Below are positions 21,388 through 25,388 of a stretch of 25,388 bases of DNA, one piece after another. Position 1 is the stretch's first letter. Each line of letters opens with the position of its first letter. Under the pieces are notes generated by a model. That model searched no databases and was not told the DNA's origin. It saw only the letters and a list, made by a program, of their open reading frames with translations. The stretch spans positions 1 to 25,388 of the forward strand of contig JBARNX010000020.1 of NCBI GenBank assembly GCA_049641805.1, in the 5' to 3' direction. Position numbers and translations under genes: made by a program. The DNA comes from UBA5738 sp049641805. Its GTDB lineage: Bacteria > Patescibacteriota > Minisyncoccia > Minisyncoccales > UBA5738.

Positions 21388-21424
21388 ATGGCCGGGTTAT
21401 GTTTGCATTGGCCATTCTTTTTTT
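21387..21424 (+). terminator. Rho-independent terminator
   Basis: AATGGCC (21387-21393) pairs with GGCCATT (21410-21416) around a 16-nt loop, followed by CTTTTTTT. The rest of the gap to 21502 is AT-rich with repeated ATCAATTATAAA-type words and no gene. Confidence 0.7.
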
Positions 21425-21502
21425 ATATGAATTGGCGTGGTGTGGTAGAATGGTAGTAAATTCAATTATCAATGATAAATTATCAATTATAAAAATGATA
21501 AA

Positions 21503-22468
21503 ATGGTTAAAGTTCAAAGTTCAATGTTCAATGTTGGAAATTTTGTGATCGGGGTGGACGGGGGAGGAACCAAGACTGCCGCGGCGCTGGCGGATATGGA
21601 CGGCAAGATTATTGCCCGGGCGGTTTCGGGCGGATCAAGCGTGCGCGATTTTGGCATAGAATTGGCGGCGGAAAATGTTGCCAAGGCGATATACGACCTT
21701 ATAAAAAGAAGAAAGAATGCAAAAATAGTTTCAACTTTCATCGGTTTGCCGGCGATGGAAGAAGAATATGAAAACAAAGAGCCGCAAATTATCAAAGAGC
21801 TGAAAAAACAAAAAAAGATCGCCACGATTTTTAAAGGCAAGGTAATTATCGGTTCGGATCAATCGGTCGCTTTTCGCGCCGGTTCTTATACCAAAGATGG
21901 CATTGTGGCAATTTGCGGCACGGGAAGCGCGACTCACGGATGGAATCGCAAAAAAGAATTTCTGGCCAACGACAAGGGATGGCTGGCGTCAAAAGGATCG
22001 GGAATTTGGATTGGCGCGCAAGTGGTGCAAGCGATCTTTGAAGATTTGGAGGGGCGCGGCTCAAAAACAATTTTGGGAGAGATGATTTTTAAAAAATTCA
22101 AATTCAAGAATATCAATGATTTTTTAAAATTTATTTACCAAAACCCAACGGCGAGTTTGCCGCAACTGGCGCCGATATGTGATCATGCGGCGAATCGAAA
22201 AGACAAAATTGCACAAGAAATTTTGACTGGTGCCGGAATTGAAATCGCGCGGGCGGTAATCGCGGTGGCACAAAGGCTTGATTTTGACGGGCAGGTGCCG
22301 CTGGTGCTGGTGGGCGGAGTTTACAAGTCACGCTGGGTGGCCGATACCGCGGCCAACGAGATTGAACGGCGCTATCCGAATAAATTTGATTTTGTGTTTG
22401 TCGGCGATCCGGTGGTTGGAGCAATACGGCTTGCCGCAGAAAATGTAAAATGTAAAAATCAAAATTAA
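21503..22468 (+). CDS. N-acetylglucosamine kinase-like ATPase (BadF/BadG family)
   Basis: About 320 residues of the ASKHA fold. Phosphate-1 loop VIGVDGGGTKTAAALADMDG, catalytic Asp in IIGSDQSVAFRAGS, phosphate-2 loop VAICGTGSATHGW, and adenosine-site glycines LVLVGGVYKS. The usual GDEGSG reads ASKGSG, a departure from the typical BadF/NAGK motif. The likely role is phosphorylating GlcNAc (or a related sugar) for recycling into the amino-sugar pool, which matches its neighbours. The N-terminus VKVQSSMFN comes from a tandem GTTCAA/TGTTCAA repeat (21509-21535), so ATG 21524 may be the true start. The last residues (KCKNQN) likewise run into an AT-rich repeat. Confidence 0.82.
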   Translation: MVKVQSSMFNVGNFVIGVDGGGTKTAAALADMDGKIIARAVSGGSSVRDFGIELAAENVAKAIYDLIKRRKNAKIVSTFIGLPAMEEEYENKEPQIIKELKKQKKIATIFKGKVIIGSDQSVAFRAGSYTKDGIVAICGTGSATHGWNRKKEFLANDKGWLASKGSGIWIGAQVVQAIFEDLEGRGSKTILGEMIFKKFKFKNINDFLKFIYQNPTASLPQLAPICDHAANRKDKIAQEILTGAGIEIARAVIAVAQRLDFDGQVPLVLVGGVYKSRWVADTAANEIERRYPNKFDFVFVGDPVVGAIRLAAENVKCKNQN

Positions 22469-22566
22469 AAATTACAATTAAAAATGTAAAATGTCTTTGT
22501 ATTTTTATTTTTAAATTTTACATTGTCATTTTCCATTTTGATTTTTAAATTTTCAATTTTATTTTT
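22442..22566. repeat. AT-rich inverted/direct repeat tract before tsaD
   Basis: Words such as AAAATGTAAAATG on the left recur as complements (CATTTTACATT, TTTTGATTTTTAAATTTT) on the right, making a loose inverted repeat. The 24-bp stretch at 22509-22532 is identical to 14230-14253 in the iorA leader. No gene is seen. Confidence 0.6.
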
Positions 22567-22572
22567 TGCGGT

Positions 22573-23685
22573 ATGGGGAAAGATATTTATTTTTTGGCGG
22601 TGGAAACATCTTGTGATGATACTTCAATCGCGGTGATGCGGGCAAGAGAGAATAAGGGCAAGCTCAAAAAGATTGAAGCATTGTCAAATGTCGTTTCTTC
22701 GCAAACGGAATTGCACGCCGGATATGGCGGGGTTTATCCGTCCTTGGCCAAGCGGGAGCATCAAAAGAACTTGCCATTGGTTTTTGAGCAGGCGATAAAA
22801 AAAATCGATGTTTCCAAAATCAAATTCATCGGCGTGACCAAGGGCCCGGGATTGGATCCTTGCTTGTGGACGGGCATAAATTTTGCCCAAAAATTGGCAA
22901 AAAATTGCGGATTTCCGCTGGTCGGCGCCAATCATTTGGAAGCGCATTTTTTGGCGAATTTAATAACCTTGGGAATTGGCGAAGATAAATTTAAAAAAGA
23001 CTACCTGCCGGCGGCGTGCCTGGTGGTGTCGGGCGGCCACACTTTGCTGTTCTTGGCCAGGGGTATCGGCGATTACGAGTTGTTGGGACAAACGCTTGAC
23101 GATGCGGCGGGCGAGTGTTTTGACAAGGCGGCCCGGATTTTGGGGCTGGGCTATCCGGGCGGCCCGGAAATCGCCAAATATGCCCGAAGCTATATTGCAA
23201 AAGTTGCGAAGGTTAGACCTTCGCATACTGGCGAAGGTCTAACCTTCGCAAAAATTCAATTGCCGCGGCCGATGATGAAACAGAAAAATTATAATTTCAG
23301 TTTTTCGGGGTTGAAAACCGCGGTGCTTTATCTTCACCAAAGGCAAACCGAAGAAACCAAGAAAATGCCGGAATATTTACAAGCGATGAGTTATGAAATC
23401 CAACAGGCGATTTTGGAAGTTTTGGTTTCCAAAACCGCGCGCGCGGCCAAAGAATTTGCCGCCAGATCAATCATTATCGGCGGCGGTGTGAGCGCGAATC
23501 TGGCGTTACGCTCGGCAATGCAAAAAGCGGCCGATGAATTGGAAATCAGATTTTTATCGCCGGCGGTTGATCTGTCGGTGGATAACGCGGCCATGGCCGG
23601 CGTGGCGGCGTATTTTGCTTGGAAACGGGGCGAAATTACCGCCGACCCCGATGAATTGGAATCCCAGCCGAATTTGGGGATATGA
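22573..23685 (+). CDS. tsaD: tRNA N6-threonylcarbamoyladenosine transferase with a palindrome-encoded insertion
   Basis: The 370-residue protein makes t6A37 on ANN-decoding tRNAs with TsaB/TsaE. It has AVETSCDDTSIAV at the N-terminus, VYPSLAKREHQKNL, the metal motif HLEAH near residues 121-125, VVSGGHT, FSFSGLKTAVLYL, GGGVSANLALRS and DNAAMAG. Between PEIAKYA and LPRPM, where homologues have a short linker, lie about 16 extra residues (KVRPSHTGEGLTFAK) encoded by the palindromic element at 23204-23251. The frame is kept and the insertion falls in a surface linker, so the protein should still be active. No Shine-Dalgarno site. A terminator follows. Confidence 0.96.
   Translation: MGKDIYFLAVETSCDDTSIAVMRARENKGKLKKIEALSNVVSSQTELHAGYGGVYPSLAKREHQKNLPLVFEQAIKKIDVSKIKFIGVTKGPGLDPCLWTGINFAQKLAKNCGFPLVGANHLEAHFLANLITLGIGEDKFKKDYLPAACLVVSGGHTLLFLARGIGDYELLGQTLDDAAGECFDKAARILGLGYPGGPEIAKYARSYIAKVAKVRPSHTGEGLTFAKIQLPRPMMKQKNYNFSFSGLKTAVLYLHQRQTEETKKMPEYLQAMSYEIQQAILEVLVSKTARAAKEFAARSIIIGGGVSANLALRSAMQKAADELEIRFLSPAVDLSVDNAAMAGVAAYFAWKRGEITADPDELESQPNLGI
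23204..23251. repeat. Palindromic element inserted within tsaD
   Basis: Two perfect 21-bp arms flank ATACTG. Each arm is itself a palindrome (GCGAAGGT-TAG-ACCTTCGC and GCGAAGGT-CTA-ACCTTCGC). Length 48 bp is a multiple of three and contains no stop in the tsaD frame. It shares the AAGGT-NNN-ACCTT core with the elements at 5792, 6464 and 16616. Confidence 0.88.
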
Positions 23686-23723
23686 TCGCTAATCATTGAT
23701 CATTTATTTTAATCTTTGACGAG

Positions 23724-23746
23724 AAATCCGCGAAAGCGGGTTTTTT
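23724..23746 (+). terminator. tsaD terminator
   Basis: AAATCCGC-GAAA-GCGGGTTT stem-loop with a GNRA loop followed by a T-run (to 23746), about 40 bp after the tsaD stop. Confidence 0.85.
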
Positions 23747-23748
23747 GC

Positions 23749-23777
23749 TTGACAAGATGCTATTATGAATATATATT
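23749..23777 (+). promoter_or_regulatory. Strong sigma-70-type promoter for the DUF5320 gene
   Basis: TTGACA (23749-23754), 17-bp spacer, TATATT (23772-23777): the best promoter match in the window. The leader holds an ATG-TAA at 23808 and a 13-codon mini-ORF (MLINLEFPKKISN, 23815-23856). Confidence 0.75.
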
Positions 23778-23825
23778 CAAAATAGAAGGAAAAAATAAAG
23801 GTCGGAATGTAAAAATGTTGATCAA

Positions 23826-23840
23826 TTTGGAATTTCCAAA
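23826..23840. promoter_or_regulatory. Candidate operator palindrome upstream of DUF5320
   Basis: TTTGGAA-T-TTCCAAA, a perfect 15-bp palindrome in the leader of the DUF5320 gene. It could be an operator for a local regulator such as the DUF134 protein, or an mRNA hairpin. No second copy was noticed. Confidence 0.35.
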
Positions 23841-23861
23841 AAAAATTTCAAATTAAAAATT

Positions 23862-24092
23862 ATGCCGAGATTTGACCAAACCGGCCCGATGGGCCAAGGC
23901 GCGCGCACCGGCAGGGGAATGGGCCCTTGCGGCGGCGGTTATGGGTTCGGATGCGGAATGATGGGATTTGGCCGCCGGAGATTCATTTCTCCCAGAAACG
24001 AAATGGCGGCGCTGGAAAACGAAGCGGAAATCCTGGAAGAAGAATTGAAAGCGGTGAGAGAAGAAATTGCCGCGCTGAAAAAAGAAAAATGA
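23862..24092 (+). CDS. DUF5320 family protein
   Basis: A 76-residue protein. The N-terminal half has the DUF5320 signature FDQTGPMGQGARTGRGMGPC followed by a Gly/Cys/Met/Arg-rich stretch (GGGYGFGCGMMGFGRRR). The C-terminal half (about residues 45-76) is a charged coiled coil, NEMAALENEAEILEEELKAV onward. DUF5320 proteins are often found near DUF134 and Fe-Mo-cofactor-type metal-binding proteins in anaerobes; function is unproved, but the Cys/Met-rich part suggests metal binding. It has its own strong promoter and is followed by a stem-loop. Confidence 0.85.
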   Translation: MPRFDQTGPMGQGARTGRGMGPCGGGYGFGCGMMGFGRRRFISPRNEMAALENEAEILEEELKAVREEIAALKKEK

Positions 24093-24107
24093 TTGCAGCG
24101 GCCGAAT

Positions 24108-24131
24108 CGCCCCTTTGAGAGCAAAGGGGCG
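24108..24131. terminator. Perfect 10-bp stem-loop after DUF5320 gene
   Basis: CGCCCCTTTG-AGAG-CAAAGGGGCG. It is GC-rich and 15 bp after the stop, but lacks a T-run, so it may be an attenuator or mRNA-stabilising hairpin. A -10-like TATAAT at 24165-24170 follows, 20 bp before the ZIP gene. Confidence 0.5.
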
Positions 24132-24189
24132 TTGCATTGATTAAAATGAATTTTGGGGGTATTTTATAATCATCAATTATAAATTTATT

Positions 24190-24930
24190 ATGGCGACATT
24201 AATAGCGATTATTCTGGCGACTTTTTCCATCAGTTTGTGCGTTTGGGCGGCGGTGTTGTTTTTGTATTTCAAAAAAGAGACGCTGGATAAAATCACGATA
24301 TTTTTGGTGTCGCTTTCCGCAGGGGCGCTCACCGGCGGCGCGTTTTTGCATTTATTGCCCGAAGCGGCCGAGGAGATTTCGGCCGACAAGCTCTATCTCA
24401 TCGCGCTGGCGGCGTTCGTGGTTTTCTTTTTCATGGAAAAATTGCTGTTTTGGCGGCATTGCCACAAAGAAAATTGCGCAATCCATACTTTTGGCTATAT
24501 GAACTTGATTGGCGATTCGGTGCATAATTTTATTGACGGAATGGTAATTGCCGCCGCATTTTTGGCCAATCCCGGTTTGGGCGCGGCCACGACCTTGGCA
24601 ATCGCTTTGCACGAAATTCCGCAGGAGATTGGGGATTTCGGGGTATTGATTCACGCGGGGTTTAATAAAGCCAGGGCGCTGGCGATCAATTATATCGTCG
24701 CGCTGGTGGTGGTGGCCGGCGGGGTTTTCGGATATTTTCTTTCTTTTGCCGCCCAAAGCGCGACTCCTTATTTGCTGCCGTTTGCCGCCGGCGGGTTTAT
24801 TTATATCGCCGCCTCGGATTTAATGCCCGAAATCCGCAAAGAAAAAGTTTTGAAAAAATCCGTGGGCGCGTTTTTGGTGTTTCTGCTGGGGATCGCGATA
24901 ATGTTTGCGGCTAAGTTTATCGGTGAATAG
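24190..24930 (+). CDS. ZIP-family metal transporter
   Basis: A 246-residue protein with about eight membrane segments. TM4 carries HNFIDGMVIAAAF and TM5 carries HEIPQEIGDFGVLIHAGF, the two histidine motifs forming the binuclear metal site of ZIP transporters. The loop between TM3 and TM4 has a Cys/His cluster (WRHCHKENCAIH) likely to bind the metal. It would import Zn2+, Fe2+ or Mn2+; the metal is not readable. The start ATG has only an AT-rich leader. DUF134 begins seven bases after the stop, so the two are probably co-transcribed and possibly linked to the metal-rich DUF5320 upstream. Confidence 0.92.
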   Translation: MATLIAIILATFSISLCVWAAVLFLYFKKETLDKITIFLVSLSAGALTGGAFLHLLPEAAEEISADKLYLIALAAFVVFFFMEKLLFWRHCHKENCAIHTFGYMNLIGDSVHNFIDGMVIAAAFLANPGLGAATTLAIALHEIPQEIGDFGVLIHAGFNKARALAINYIVALVVVAGGVFGYFLSFAAQSATPYLLPFAAGGFIYIAASDLMPEIRKEKVLKKSVGAFLVFLLGIAIMFAAKFIGE

Positions 24931-24937
24931 ATTTTAT

Positions 24938-25225
24938 ATGACAAGACCAAGATTGTGCCGGAGGGTGAGATTTAATCCGGAAGTTACCTATTTCAAGCCG
25001 CAGGGAATTCCCGTGCGGTGCTTGGAGGTGGTTGAAATGTCGCTGGAGGAAATGGAGGCGTTGCGGTTGAAAAACTTGGAGGGGCTGGAGCAGATCGAAG
25101 CGGCGAAAAAAATGAACACCTCGCAAAGCACTTTTGCGCGGATTCTGGCCTCGGCCAACCAAAAAACCGCCGATGCCCTCATCAACGGCAAAGCGATTAG
25201 GATAGAACAAGGGAATAAACATTGA
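24938..25225 (+). CDS. DUF134 family helix-turn-helix protein
   Basis: A 95-residue protein with the DUF134 start TRPRLCRRVRFNPEVTYFKP followed by GIPVRCLEVVEMSLEEMEAL, then a sigma-factor-like HTH: RLKNLEGLEQIEAAKKM, NTSQSTFARILASANQKTADAL and the conserved NGKAIRIE. It is probably a DNA-binding regulator for the metal-related genes around it. The longer frame from 24905 would overlap the ZIP gene, so ATG 24938, which gives the family N-terminus, is chosen. The end of the gene runs into a tandem CATTGAA repeat. Confidence 0.9.
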   Translation: MTRPRLCRRVRFNPEVTYFKPQGIPVRCLEVVEMSLEEMEALRLKNLEGLEQIEAAKKMNTSQSTFARILASANQKTADALINGKAIRIEQGNKH

Positions 25226-25269
25226 ACATTGAACATTAACTATAAACTATCGGCTGTTTGTTACTAACA

Positions 25270-25296
25270 AAAATTCCGCCATTGGCGGAATTTTTT
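25270..25296 (+). terminator. Rho-independent terminator after DUF134
   Basis: AAAATTCCGCC (25270-25280), ATT loop, GGCGGAATTTTTT (25284-25296). It closes the ZIP-DUF134 transcript 45 bp after the stop. Confidence 0.88.
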
Positions 25297-25297
25297 G

Positions 25298-25388
25298 GTG
25301 TGCCCGGCAGTTGGTAGCGCAAGCGGGACAATCCCGTCTGCCTCGATTTAATTCGGCGAGGAGCAGGAGTCCGCGTCTAGGGTGTTCT
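25298..25388 (+). ncRNA. Unidentified GC-rich structured RNA candidate, cut by window end
   Basis: After a run of AT-rich sequence the base composition shifts and two clean hairpins appear: CGGGA-CAA-TCCCG and CCTCG...CGAGG, enclosed by GGCAG/CTGCC. AGTTGGTAGCGCAA resembles a tRNA D-arm, but no 7-base anticodon loop or T-arm can be drawn. GAGCAGGAGTCC then TAGGG loosely resembles the RNase P RNA GAGGAAAGUCC...AUAGGG region, so this could be the 5' end of a divergent rnpB. No ORF is seen. Confidence 0.25.

Noticed and set aside
21503..21536. CRISPR-like or functional tandem repeat at the kinase start (GTTCAA words)
   Set aside because: Units are only 6-10 bp with no spacers; a simple sequence repeat also seen as its complement at 25220-25237.
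25298..25388. Canonical tRNA at the right edge
   Set aside because: Despite the D-arm-like word, the anticodon loop is too small and there is no TTCGAAT T-loop or CCA-ready acceptor end.

Overview
The window looks like chromosome from a Patescibacteria (CPR) bacterium, most likely of the Parcubacteria type. This is inferred from the mix of compact core genes (leuS, glmS, murA, tsaD), many short genes of unknown family, almost complete absence of Shine-Dalgarno sites in front of the larger genes, and many small palindromic repeats. No rRNA, canonical tRNA or CRISPR is visible. TGA is an ordinary stop (iorB, tsaD and hicA end on it), so code 25 does not apply.

Layout. 0.2-5.4 kb: MgtC-like membrane protein, endonuclease Q-type PHP nuclease, PAP2 phosphatase (minus strand), SGNH hydrolase, C39-like cysteine peptidase, GNAT acetyltransferase, phosphoribosyltransferase, and a broken REP-associated transposase that carries a copy of a REP-like repeat. 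5.4-7.2 kb: DUF4342 protein, zinc-ribbon protein and orphan PD-(D/E)XK nuclease-like protein, with palindromic elements at two gene starts and a MITE-like element before leuS. 7.2-11.6 kb: leuS-glmS. 11.6-13.6 kb: a type II restriction-modification pair bounded on both sides by the 3' end of glmS. 13.6-14.2 kb: hicBA. 14.3-17.3 kb: indolepyruvate oxidoreductase iorA and iorB, separated by repeats and a small zinc-ribbon gene. 17.4-22.5 kb: murA (minus), YvcK/CofD-like protein, GlmU-like nucleotidyltransferase/acyltransferase homologue, a small transcription unit, and an N-acetylglucosamine kinase-like protein. 22.6-25.2 kb: tsaD with an in-frame palindromic insertion, then DUF5320, a ZIP metal transporter and DUF134.

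How the genes fit together. GlmS, the GlmU-like protein, MurA, the YvcK-like protein and the GlcNAc-kinase-like protein all act on or sense the UDP-GlcNAc/peptidoglycan precursor route, so about 13 kb is enriched for cell-wall amino-sugar supply. IorAB would oxidise aryl pyruvates to acyl-CoA with ferredoxin. DUF5320-ZIP-DUF134 looks like a metal-handling cluster.

The most notable points are: (1) a second, synonymously diverged 41-bp glmS 3' end after the R-M genes, marking a junction of horizontal acquisition; (2) a family of double-palindromic elements, one translated inside tsaD; (3) a RAYT transposase ORF holding a REP-like repeat resembling two others in the window; (4) MurA with Asp in place of the fosfomycin-target Cys.
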